Translations under genes and position numbers: made by a program
Notes under the pieces: model-generated
Told to the model about the DNA's origin: nothing
Seen by the model: only the letters and a program-made list of their open reading frames with translations
Databases searched by the model: none
Part shown: piece after piece, positions 50,515 to 61,842 of the stretch
Layout: each line of letters opens with the position of its first letter
How positions within the stretch are numbered: position 1 is the first letter of the stretch
NCBI GenBank assembly: GCA_038025085.1
Contig: CM076152.1
Location: 23,954,001-24,018,000 of the forward strand
Origin: Tetragonia tetragonoides
Taxonomy: Eukaryota; Streptophyta; Magnoliopsida; Caryophyllales; Aizoaceae
DNA: 64,000 nt
Direction of reading: 5' to 3'

Positions 50515-51430
50515 CTTTCTCTTAATATACAACACAAAAGAACTCAATCTCTTTCACCCTAGATGTAAGAGCTGTTAAAACACGTATATGCATTCAAAAG
50601 GTGGAGTTAAAGCTTGTTTGTACTTGTAAACATCCATGGTGTAGCTTCTCACTCAAATGAATACAAACAAAGCATTTGGGTGCTTTCTCTTAATATACAA
50701 CACAAAAGACCTCAATCTCTTTCACCCTTGTCATATGAGCTTTTAAAACGCGTAAATACATTCAAGTTTTGAGTTGAAGCTTGTTTGTACTTGTAAACAT
50801 CCTTGGTGTAGTTTCTCACTCCAATGAATGCAAACAAAGCTTTTGGGTGCTTTCTCTAAAAATACAACACAAAAGAACTCAATCTCTTTCACCCTAGTCG
50901 TATGAGGTTTTAAAACGCGTATATGCATTCAAAAGGTGGAGTTAAAGCTTGTTTGTACTTGTAAACGTCCTTGGTGTAGTTTCTCACTCAAATGAATGCA
51001 AACAAAGCATTTGGGTGCTTTGTCTTAATATACAACACAAAAGACCTCAATCTCTTTCACCCTAGTTATATGAGCTTTTAAAACGCGTAAATACATTCAA
51101 AAGCTTGAGTTGAAGCTTGTTTGTACTTGTAAACATCCTTGGTGTAGTTTCTCACTCCAATGAATGCAAACAAAGGTTTTGGGTGCTTTCTCTGAAAATA
51201 CAACACAAAAGAACTCAATCTCTTTCACCCTAGTCGTATGAGGTTTTAAAACGCGTATATGCATTCAAAAGGTGGAGTTAAAGCTTGTTTGTACTTGTAA
51301 ACGTCCTTGGTGTAGTTTCTCACTCAAATGAATGCAAACAAAGCATTTGGGTGCTTTGTCTTAATATACAACACAAAAGACCTCAATCTCTTTCACCCTA
51401 GTTATATGAGCTTTTAAAACGCGTAAATAC
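50501..51430 (+). repeat. satellite block, + orientation, 5.5 units in dimers
   Basis: AAACGTCC at 50963 and 51299 are 336 bp apart; both dimers share GTGCTTTGTCTTAATATAC and CCTAGTTATATGAGC and the TTTCTCTGAAAATAC partner unit. Confidence 0.92.
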
Positions 51431-51640
51431 ATTCAAAAGCTTGAGTAGTTTCTTGGTGTAGTTTCTCACTCCAATGAATGCAAACAAAGCTTTTGGGTGC
51501 TTTCTCTGAAAATACAACACAAAAGAACCCAAATGAGAATGGTGCTTGCATTCATTGGAGTGACCCAAATGTACAACACAAAAGAACTCAAATCTACTCC
51601 ATTGAATGCAAACAAACCCAAATGACAACACAAAAGAACT
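51431..51640. repeat. scrambled satellite patch
   Basis: Fragments of 20-60 bp in both senses: GAGTAGTTTCTTGGTGTAG, GAACCCAAATGAGAATG (51525), GCATTCATTGGAGTGACCC, ATGTACAACACAAAAGAAC, ACTCCATTGAATGC, CAAACCCAAATGACAAC. Most joints share a few bases with both partners. Confidence 0.85.
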
Positions 51641-52855
51641 CAATCTCTTTCACCCTAGATGTAAGAGCTGTTAAATCGCGCAAATGCATTCAAAAGGTGG
51701 AGTTAAAGCTTGTTTGTACTTGTAAACATCCTTTGTGTAGTTCTCACTCAAATGAATGCAAACAAAGAATTTGGATGCATTCTCTTAATGTACAACACAA
51801 AAGAACTCAAATCTCTTTCACCCTACTCGTATGAGCTTTTAAAACGCGTAAATGCATTCAAAAGCTTGAGTTGAAGCATGTTTGTACATTTAAACTCAAA
51901 TGTACAAGCTTCAACTCAAATGAATGCAAACAAAGCATTTGGGTGCTTTCTCTTAATATACAACACAAAAGAACTCAATCTCTTTCACGCTAGATGTAAG
52001 AGCTGTTAAAACGCGTAAATGCATTCAAAAGGTGGAGTTAAAGCTTGTTTGTAGTTCTAAACATTCTTGGTGTAGTTTCTCACTCAAATGAATGCAAACA
52101 AAGCATTTGGGGGCTTTCTCTTAATATACAACACAAAAGACCTCAATCTCTTTCACCCTAGTCATATGAGCTTTTAAAACGCGTAAATGCATTCAAAAGC
52201 TTGAGTTGAAACTTGTTTGTACTTGTAAACATCCTTGGTTAAGTTTCTCACTCAAATGAATGCAAACAAAGCATTTGGGTGCGTTCTCTTAAAATACAAC
52301 ACAAAAGAACTCAATCTCTTTCACCCTTGTCGTATGAGCTTTTAAAACGCTTAAATGCATTCAAAAGCTTGAGTTCAAGCTTGTTTATAGTTGTAAACAT
52401 CCTTGGGGTAGTTTCACACTCAAATGAATGTAAACAAAGCATTTGCGAGCTTTTTCTTAATATACAACACAAAAGAACTCAATCTCTTTTCGCCTAGTCG
52501 TAAGAGCTGTTAAAACGCGTAAATGCATTCAAAAGCTTGAGTTGAAACTTGTTTGTACTTGTAAACATCCTTGGTGTAGTTTCTCACTCAAATGAATGCA
52601 AACAAACCATTTGGGTGATTTCTCTTAATATACAACACAAAAGAACTAATTCTCTTTCACCCAAGTTGTAAGAGCTGTTAAAACGCGTAAATGCATTCAA
52701 AAGGTGGAGTTAAAGCTTGTTTGTACTTGTAAACATCCTTGTTTGTACTTGTCAACATCCTTGGTGTAGTTTCTCACTCAAATGAATGCAAACAAAGCAT
52801 TTGGGTGCTTTCTCTTAATATACAACACAAAAGACCTTAAATTTCTTTCACCCTA
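51641..52855 (+). repeat. satellite block, + orientation, 7.2 units
   Basis: Contains ACATTTAAACTCAAATG (51886), a joint within a unit of the CACCCTACTCGTATGAGC subtype, and a dimer copy at 52279-52497. CCTTGTTTGTACTTGTC at 52737 marks a 21-bp internal duplication. Confidence 0.9.
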
Positions 52856-54045
52856 CTCGTATTCATTTGTTTGCATTCATTTGAGTGTGAAACTACACCT
52901 AGGATGTTTACAAGTACAAACAAGCTTCAACTCAAGCTTTTGAATGCATTTACACGTTTTAAAAGCTCATACGAATAGGGTGAAAGAGATTTGAGTTCTT
53001 TGTGTTTTATATTAAGAGAAAGCATCCAAACACTTTGTTTGCTTTCATTTGCGTGTGAAACTACACCTTGGATGTTTACAAGTACAAACAAGCTTCAACT
53101 CAAGCTTTTGAATGCAAGCTTTTGAATGCATTTACGCGTTTGGGTGCATAATGAATGCAAACAAAGCATTTTGGTGACATTGACCATAATGTCACCAAGG
53201 TAAGCATGTTTGTACATTTTTACGCGTTTACGCGTACATACAAGCTTCAACCCAAGGTTTTGAATGCATTTACGCGTTTTAACAGCTCTTACGACTAGGG
53301 TGATAGAGATTGAGTTCTTTTGCGTTTTCATTAAGAGAAAGCACCCAAATATTTTGTTTGCATTCATTTACGCATTTTAACAGCTCTTGCAACTTGGGTG
53401 AAAGAGATTGAGGTCTTTTGTGTTGTATATTAAGAGAAAGCACCCAAATGCTTTGTTTGCATTCATTTGAGTGAGAAACTACACCAAGGATGTTTACAAG
53501 TACAAACAAGCTTTAACTTAAGCATTTGAATGCATATACGCGTTTTAAAACCTCATACGACTAGGGTGAAAGAGATTGAGTTCTTTTGTGTTGTATTTTC
53601 GGAGTAAGCACCCAAAAGCTTTGTTTGGATTCATTGGAGTGAGAAACTACACCAAGGATGTTTACAAGTACAAACAAGCTTCAACTCAAGCTTTTGAATG
53701 TATTTACGCGTTTTAAAAGCTCATATGACTAGGGTGAAAGAGATTGTGGTCTTTTGTGTTGTATATTAAGAGAAAGCACCCAATTGCTTTGTTTGTATTC
53801 ATTTGAGTCAGAAACTACACCAAGGATGTTTACAAGAACAAACAAGCTTTAACTCCACCTTTTGAATGCATTTCCGCGTTTTAACAGCTCTTACGACTAG
53901 AGTGAAAGAGATTGAGTTCTTTTGTGTTGTATTTTCAGAGAAAGCACCCAAAAGCTTTGTTTGGATTCATTGGAGTGAGAAACTACACCAAGGATGTTTA
54001 CAAGTACAAACAAGCTTCAACTCAATATTTTCTATGTATTCACAA
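52856..54045 (-). repeat. satellite block, - orientation, about 7 units, part is an inverted duplicate of 27950-28350
   Basis: From 52856 to about 53280 the order matches 28350 down to about 27950 read in reverse, including CACCTAGGATG, CACACGCAAATG read as CATTTGCGTGTG, and the insert. A deletion joint near 53370 fuses GCATTCATTTACGC. Confidence 0.88.
53171..53198. repeat. 11-bp hairpin in the shared insert
   Basis: TTGGTGACATT (53171-53181), spacer GACCAT, AATGTCACCAA (53188-53198). In the partner at 28012 the second arm is damaged (AAGGTCACCCAA). Confidence 0.88.
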
Positions 54046-55966
54046 TCAAATGAATGCAAGTAAAGCATTTGTGTGATTTCTCTTTATATACAACAGAAAA
54101 GAACTCAATCTCTTTCACCCTAGTTGTAAGAGCTGTGAAAACGCGTAAATACATTCAAAAGCTTGAGGTGAAGCTTGTTTGTACTTATTAACATCCTTGG
54201 TGTAGTTTCTCACTCCAATGAATGCAAACAAAGCTTTTGGGTGCTTTCTTTGAAAATACAACACAAAACGCGTAAATGCATTCAAAAGCTTGAGTTGAAG
54301 CTTGTATGTACTTGTAAACATCCTTGGTGTGGTTTCTCACTCAAATGAATGCAAACAAAGTTATTGGATGGTTTCTCTGAAAATTCAACACAAAAGAACT
54401 CAATCTCTTTCACCTTAGTCGTATGAGGTTTTAAAACGCGTATATGCATTCAAAAGGTGGAGTTAAAGCTTGTTTGTACTTGTGAACATTCTTGGTGTAG
54501 TTTCTCACTCAAATGAATGCAAACAAAGCATTTGTGTGCTTTCTCTTAATATAAAATGCAATAAAAAGCTTGAGTTGACGCTTTTTTGTACTTGTAATCA
54601 TCCTTGGTGTAGTTTCTCACTGAAATGAATGCATACAAAGAATTTGTGTGCTTTCTCTTAATATACAACAGAAAAGAACTCAATCTCTTTCACCCTAGTC
54701 GTAAGAGCTGTTAAAACGCGTAAATACATTCAAAAGCTTGAGTTGAAGATTGTATGTACTTGTAAACATCCTTGGTGTAGTTTCTCACACAAATGAATGC
54801 AAACAAAGCTTTTGGGTTCTTTCTCTTAATATACAACACAAAAGAACTCAATCTCTTTCACTCTAGTCGTATGAGGTTTTAAAACGCGTATATGCATACA
54901 AAAGCTTGAGTTAAACCTTGTTGGTACTTGTAAACATCTTTGGTGTAGTTTCTCACTCAAATGAATGCAAAGAAAACATTTGGGTGCGTTCTATTAATAT
55001 ACAACACAAAAGAACTCCAGCTTTTTCACCCTAGTCATATGAGCTTTTAAAACGCGTAAATGCATTCAAAAGCTTGAGTTGAAGCTTGTTTGTACTTGTA
55101 AACATCCTTGGTGTAGTTTCTCACTCCAATGAATGCAAACAAAGCTTTTGGGTGCTTTCTCTGAAAATACAACACAAAAGAACTCAATCTCTTTCACCCT
55201 AGTCATATGAGCTTTTAAAACGCATAAATGCATTCAAAAGCTTGAGTTGAAGCTTGTTTGTACTTGTAAACATCCTTGGTGTAGTTTCTCACTCAAATAA
55301 ATGCAAACAAAGCATTTGTGTGATTTCTCTTAGTATACAACACAATAGAACTCAATCTCTTTCACCCTAGTTGTAAGAGCTGTTAAAATGCGTAAATGCA
55401 TTCAAAAGGTGGAGTTAAAGCTTGTTTGTGCTTGTAAACATCCTTGGTGTAGTTTCTCACTCAAATGAATGCAAACAAAGCATTTGGGTGCTTTCTCTTA
55501 ATATACAACACAAAAGAACTCAATCTCCTTCACCCTAGATGTAAGAGCTGTTAAAACGCGTAAATGCATTCAAAAGGTGGAGTTAAAGCTTGTTTGTACT
55601 TGTAAACATCCTTGGTGTAGTTTCTCACTCAAATGAATGCAAACAAAGCATTTGGGTGCTTTCTCTTAATAGAAAATGCAATAAAAAGCTTGAGTTGACG
55701 CTTGTTTGTACTTGTAAACATCCTTGGTGTAGTTTCTCACTCAAATGAATGCATACAAAGAATTTGTGTGCTTTCTCTTAATATACAACAGAAAAGAACT
55801 CAATCTCTTTCACTCTAATCGTTAGAACTGTTAAAACGCTTAAATGCATTCAAAAGGTGGAGTTAAAGCTTGTTTGTGCTTGTAAACATCCTTGGTGTAG
55901 TTTCTCACTCAAATGAATGCAAACAAAGCATTTGGGTGCTTTCTCTTCATATACAACACAAAAGAA
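54046..55966 (+). repeat. satellite block, + orientation, 11.4 units
   Basis: Begins at GTATTCACAATCAAATG. ACACAAAACGCGTAAATG at 54263 deletes about 50 bp of a unit; AATATAAAATGCAATAAAAAG (54550) and AATAGAAAATGCAATAAAAAG (55670) are two copies of one truncated unit. The second duplicon starts inside this block at about 54802. Confidence 0.9.
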
Positions 55967-57172
55967 CCCAAATGACAATGTTGCTTGCATTCATTGGAGT
56001 GAGAAACTACACCAAGGATGTTTACAAGTACAAACAAGCTTCAACTCAAAATTTTGAATAAATTTACGCGTTTTAAAAGCTAATATGACTAGGGTGAAAC
56101 AGATTGAGGTCTTTTGTGTTGTATATTAAGAGAAAGCACCCAAATGCTTTGTTTGCATTTATTTGAGTGAGAAACTACACCAAGAATGTTTACAAGTACA
56201 AACAAGCTTCAACTCAAGCTTTTGAATGCATTTACGCGTTTTAAAAGCTCATATGACTAGGGTGAAAGAGATTGAGGTCTTTTGTGTTGTATATTAAGAG
56301 AAAGCACCGAAATGCTTTGTTTGCATTCATTTGAGTGAGAAACTACACCAAGGATGTTTACAAGTACAAACAATCTTTAACTCCACCTTTTGAATGCATT
56401 TACGCGTTTTAACAACTCTTACGACTAGGGTGAAAGAGATTGAGTTCTTTTGTGTTGTATTTTCAGAGAAAGCACCCAAAAGCTTTGTTTGCATTCATTG
56501 GAGTGAGAAACCACACCAAGGATGTTTACAAGTACAGACAAGCTTCAACTCAAAATTTTGAATATATTTACGTGTTTTATAAGCTCATATGACTAGGGTG
56601 AAATAGATTGAGGTCTTTTGTGTTGTATATTAAGAGAAAGCACCCAAATGCTTTGTTTGCATTCATTTGAGTGAGAAACTACACCAAGGTTGTTTACAAG
56701 TACAAACAAGCTTTAACTCCACCTTTTGAATGCATTTACGCGTTTTAACAGCTCTTACATCTAGGGTGAAAGAGATTGAGCTCTTTTGTGTTGTATATTG
56801 AGAGAAATCACACAAATGCTTTGTTTGCATTCATTTGAGTGAGAAACTACACCAAGAATATTTACAAGTACAAACAAGCTTCAAGTCAAGCTTTTGAATG
56901 CATTTACGCGTTTTGAAAGTTCATATGACTAGGGTGAAAGAGATTGAGTTCGTTTGTGTTGTATATTAAGCGAAAGCGCCCAAATGCTTTGTTTGCATTC
57001 ATTTGAGTGAGAAACTACACCAAGGATGTTTGCAAGTACAAGTAAGCTTTAACTCCACCCTTTGATTGCATATACGCGTTTTAACAGCTCTTACATCTAG
57101 GGTGAAAGAGATTGAGTTCTTTTGTGCTATACATTAAGAGAAAGCACCCAAATGCTTTTTTTGCATTCATTT
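55967..57172 (-). repeat. satellite block, - orientation, 7.2 units
   Basis: Entry junction GAACCCAAATGACAATG at 55964. Shares AAAATTTTGAATAAATTTACG and TTTGAAAGTTCATATGAC with 19501-20704. Confidence 0.9.
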
Positions 57173-58394
57173 GATTGTTTGTACTTGTAAATTCAAAAGG
57201 TAAATGCAAACAAAATTAAGAAACTGTTTAAAACGCGTATATGCTTTCAGAAGTTTAAATTTAAGCTTGTTGGTACTTGTAAACATCTTTGGTGTAGTTT
57301 CTCACTCAAATGAATGCAAATAAAACATTTGGGTGCGTTCTCTTAATATACAACACAAAAGAACTCAATCTCTTTCACTCTTGTCGTATGAGCTTTTAAA
57401 ACGCCTAAATGCATTCAAAAGCTTGATTTCAAGCTTGTTTGTAGTTGTAAACATCCTTGGGGTAGTTTCACACTCAAAATGAATGTAAACAAAGCATTTG
57501 CGAGCTTTTTCTTAATATACAACACAAAAGAACTCAATCTCTTTTCGCCTAGTCGTAAGAGCTGTTAAAACGCGTAAATGCATTCAAAAGCTTGAGATGA
57601 AACTTGTTTGTACTTGTAAACATCCTTGGTGTAGTTTCCCAGTCAAATGAATGCAAACAAATCATTTGTGTGATTTCTCTTAATATACAACACAAAAGAA
57701 CTCAATCTCTTTCACCCTAGTTGTAAGAGCTGTTAAAATGTGTAAATGCATTCAAAAGGTGGAGTTAAAGCTTGTTTGTGCTTGTAAACATCCTTGGTGT
57801 AGTTTCTCACTCAAATGAATGCAAACAAAGCATTTGGGTGCTTTCTCTTAATCTACAACACAAAAGAACTCAATCTCTTTCACCCTAGTTTTAAGAGCTG
57901 TTAAAATGCGTAAATGCATTCAAAAGGTGGAGTTGAAGCTTGTTTGTCCTTGTAAACATCCTTGGTGTAGTTTCTCACTCAAATGAATGCAAACAAAGCA
58001 TTTGGGTGCTTTCTCTTAATATACAACACAAAAGAACTCAATCTCTTTCACCCTAGTCGTAAGAGCTGTTAAAACGCGTAAATGCATTTAAAAGGTGGAG
58101 TTAAAGCTTGTTTGTACTTGTAAACATTCTTGGTGCAGTTTCTCACTCAAATGAATGCAAACAAAGCAGTACTTGTAAACATCCATGGTGTAGTTTCTCA
58201 CTCAAATGAATGGTAACAAAGCATTTGGGTGCTTTCACTTAATATACAACACAAAAGACGTCAATCTCTTTCACCCTAATCGTAAGAGCTGTTAAAACGC
58301 GTAAATACATTCAATAGCTTGAGTTGAAGCTTGTTTGTACTTGTAAACATCCTTGGTTAAGTTTCTCACTCAAATGAATGCAAACAAAGCTTTT
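57173..58394 (+). repeat. satellite block, + orientation, 7.3 units
   Basis: Contains AAGTTTAAATTTAAGC (57250), a dimer copy and the half-unit joint GCAGTACTTGTAAACATCC (58168). Ends at the fold-back centred at 58394. Confidence 0.9.
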
Positions 58395-58902
58395 GGTTGC
58401 TTTGTATGCATTCATTTGAGTGAGAAACTACACCAAGGATGTTTACAAGTACAAACAAGCTTCAACTGAAGCTTTTTATTGGACTTAAGCGTTTTAAAAG
58501 CTCATACAACAAGGGTGAAAGAGATTGAGTTCTTTTGTGTTGTATATTTAGAGAACGCACCCAAATGGTTTGTTTGCATTCATTTGAGTGAGAAACTTGA
58601 CCAAGGATGTTTACAAGTACAAACCAGCTTCAACTCAAGCTTTTCAATGCATTTACGCGTTTTAAAACATCATACAACTAGGGTGAAAGAGATTGAGTTC
58701 TTTTGTGTTGTATATTAAGAGAAATCACAGAAATGCTTTGTTTGCATTCATTTGAGTGAGAAACTACACCAAGGATGTTTACAAGTACAAACAAGCTATG
58801 ACTCAAGCTTTTGAATGCATTTACGCGTTTTAAAAGCTCATACGACAAGGGTGAAAGAGATTGAGGTCTTTTGTGTTGTATATTAAGAGAAAGCACCCAA
58901 AT
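58395..58902 (-). repeat. satellite block, - orientation, 3 units
   Basis: Includes TTTTTATTGGACTTAAGCG (58471), against TTTTTATTGGATTTAAGCG in copy A. Confidence 0.9.
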
Positions 58903-59036
58903 GAATTCAAAATTTTGAGTTGAAGCTTGTTTGTACTTGTAAACACATACTTGTTCAAATCATTTAATACACAAAAGACCTCAATCTCTTTCACACAAAT
59001 GCAAACAAACCTAGTCGTTTTAACACCCTTGTCATT
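58903..59036 (+). repeat. chimeric satellite module, copy 6
   Basis: TTCAAATCATTTAATAC at 58954-58970; joins at CCCTTGTCATTTGAGTGAG directly to the second unit of a dimer, one unit shorter than in copy A. Confidence 0.88.
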
Positions 59037-59522
59037 TGAGTGAGAAACTACCCCAAGGATATTTACAACTACACACAGGCTTGAACTCAAGCTTTGGAAT
59101 GCATTTAAGCGTTTTATAAGCTCATACGACAAGGGTGAAAGAGATTGAGTTCTTTTGTGTTGTATATTAAGAGAACGCACCCAACTGTTTTCTTTGCATT
59201 CATTTGAGTGAGAAACTACACCAAAGATGTTTACAAGTGCCAACAAGCTTCAACTTAAGCTTTTGAATGCATATACGCGTTTTAAAACCTCATACGACTA
59301 GGGTGAAAGAGATTGAGTTCTTTTGTGTTGTATATTAAGAGAAAGCACCCAAATGCTTTGTTTGCATTCCTTTGAGAGAGAAACTACACCAAGGATGTTT
59401 ACAAGTACAAACAAGCTTCACCTCAAGCTTTTGAAAGCATTTACGCGTTTTAAAACCTCATACGACTAGGGTGAAAGAGATTGAGGTCTTTTGTGTTGTA
59501 TATTAAGAGAAAGCACCCAAAT
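59037..59522 (-). repeat. satellite block, - orientation, 2.9 units
   Basis: A dimer remnant and two further units. The unit with CATTCCTTTGAGAGAG near 59368 has no counterpart at the same place in copy A. Confidence 0.9.
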
Positions 59523-59660
59523 GAATTCAAAATTTTGAGTTGAAGCTTGATTGTACTTGTAAACACATACTTGTTCAAATCATTTAATACACAAAAGACC
59601 TCAATCTCTTTCACACAAATGCAAACAAACCTAGTCGTTTTAACACCCTAGTCATTTGAG
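59523..59660 (+). repeat. chimeric satellite module, copy 7
   Basis: TTCAAATCATTTAATAC at 59574-59590, with GCTTGATTGTACTTG where the others have GCTTGTTTGTACTTG. Confidence 0.88.
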
Positions 59661-61842
59661 TGAGAAACTACACCAAGGATGTTTACAAGTACAAGCAAGC
59701 TTCAACTCAAGGTTTTGAATGCATTTGCGCATTTTAACAGCTCTTACAACTAAGGTGAAAGAGATTGAGTTCTTTTGTGTTGTATATTAAGAAAAAGCTC
59801 GCAAATGCTTTGTTTACATTCATTTGAGAATGAAACTACCCCAAGGATGTTTACAACTACAAACAAGCTTGAACTCAAGCTTTTGACTGCATTTAAGCGT
59901 TTTAAAAGCTCATACGACAAGGGTGAAAGAGATTGAGTTCTTTTGTGTTGTATATTAAGAGAACGCACCCAAATGTTTTCTTTGCATTCATTTGAGTGAG
60001 AACCTACACCAAATATGTTTACAAGTACCAACAAGCTTCAACTCAAGCTTTTGAATGTATTTACGCGTTTTAAAAGCTCATATGACTAGGGTGAAAGAGA
60101 TTGAGGTCTTTTGTGTTGTATATTAAGAGAAAGCACCCAAATGCTTTGTTTGCGTTCATTTGACTGAGAAACTACACTCAGGATGTTTACAAGTACAAAC
60201 AAGCTTCAACTGAAGCTTTTTATTGCATTGACGCATTTTAACAGCTCTTACGACTAGGGTGAAAGAGATTGAGTTCTTTTGTGTTGTATATTAAGAGAAA
60301 GCACACAAATGCTTTGTTTGCATTCAGTTGAGTGAGAAACTACACCAAGAATGTTTACAAGTACAAACAAGCTTCAACTCAAGCTTTTGAATGCATTTAC
60401 GCGTTTTAAAGGCTCATATGAGTAGGATGAAAAAGATTGAGTTCTTTTATGTTGTATATTAAGAGAAAGCACCCAAAAGCTTTCCTTGCATTCATTTGAG
60501 TGAGAAACTTAACCAAGGATGTTTACAAGTAGAAACAAGCTTCTAGTCATGCTTTTGAATGTATTTACGCGTTTTAAAAGCTCTTACGATTAGGGTGAAA
60601 GAGATTGAGGTCTTTTGTGTTGTATATTAAGAGAAAGCACCCAAATGCTTTGTTTGCATTCATTTGAGTGAGAAACTACACCAAGGATGTTTACAAGTAC
60701 AAACAAGCTTCAACTCCACCTTTTGAATGCATTTACGCGTTTTAACAGCTCTTACATCTAGGGTGAAAGAGATTGAGTTCTTTTGTGTTGTATATTAAGA
60801 GAAAGCACCCAAATGCTTTGTTCGCATTCATTTGAGTGAGAAACTACACCAAGGATGTTTACAAGTACAAACAAGCTTTAACTCCACCTTTTGAATGCAT
60901 TTACGCGTTTTAACAGCTCTTACATCTAGGGTGAAAGAGATTGAGTTCTTTTGTGTTGTATATTAAGAGAAAGCACCCAAATGCTTTGTCTGCATTCATT
61001 TGAGGGAAAAACTACACCAAGGATGTTTACAAATACAAAAAAGCTTCAACTCAAGCTTTTGAAAGCATTTACGCGTTTAAAAACCTCATACGACTAGGGT
61101 GAAAGAGATTGAGGTCTTTTGTGTTGTATATTAAGAGAAAGCACCCAAATGCTTTGTTTTCATTCATTTCAGTGAGAAACTACACCAAGAATGTTTACAA
61201 GTACAAACAAGCTTCAACTCAAGCTTTTAAATGCATTTACGCGTTTTAAGAGCTCATACGACTAGGGTGAAAAAGATTGAGTTCTTTTGTGTTGTATATT
61301 AAGAAAAAGCACCCAAATGCTTTGTTTGCATTCACTTGAGTGAGAAACATAACCAAGGATGTTTACAAGTACAAACAAGCTTCAACTCAAGCTTTTGAAT
61401 GTATTTACGCGTTTGAAAAGCTCTTATGACTAGGGTTAAAGAGATTGAGGTCTTTTGTGTTGTATATTAAGAGAAAGCACCCAAATGCTTTGTTTGCATT
61501 CATTTGAGTGAGAAACTACACCAAGGATGTTTACAAGCACAAACAAGCTTTAACTCCACCTTTTGAATGCATTTACGCATTTTAACAGCTCTTACTACTA
61601 GGGTGAAAGAGATTGAGTTCTTTTGTGTTGTATATTTAAAGAAATCACCCAAATGGTTTGTTTGCATTCATTTGAGTGAGAAACTACACCAAGGATGTTT
61701 ACAATTACAAACAAGTTTCAACTCAAGCTTTTGAATGGATTTACGCGTTTTAACAGCTCTCACGACTAGGCGAAAAGAGATTGAGTTCTTTTGTGTTGTA
61801 TATTAAGAAAAAGCTCGCAAATGCTTTGTTTACATTCATATG
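59661..61842 (-). repeat. satellite block, - orientation, 13 units
   Basis: Starts with the dimer copy at 59750-60034. Ends at ATATGATTGTGAATACATTC (61838), one base different from the usual junction. Confidence 0.9.

Noticed and set aside
53171..53198. The TTGGTGACATT hairpin as an operator or terminator.
   Set aside because: No gene is near, no T-run follows, and the genome appears to be eukaryotic heterochromatin.
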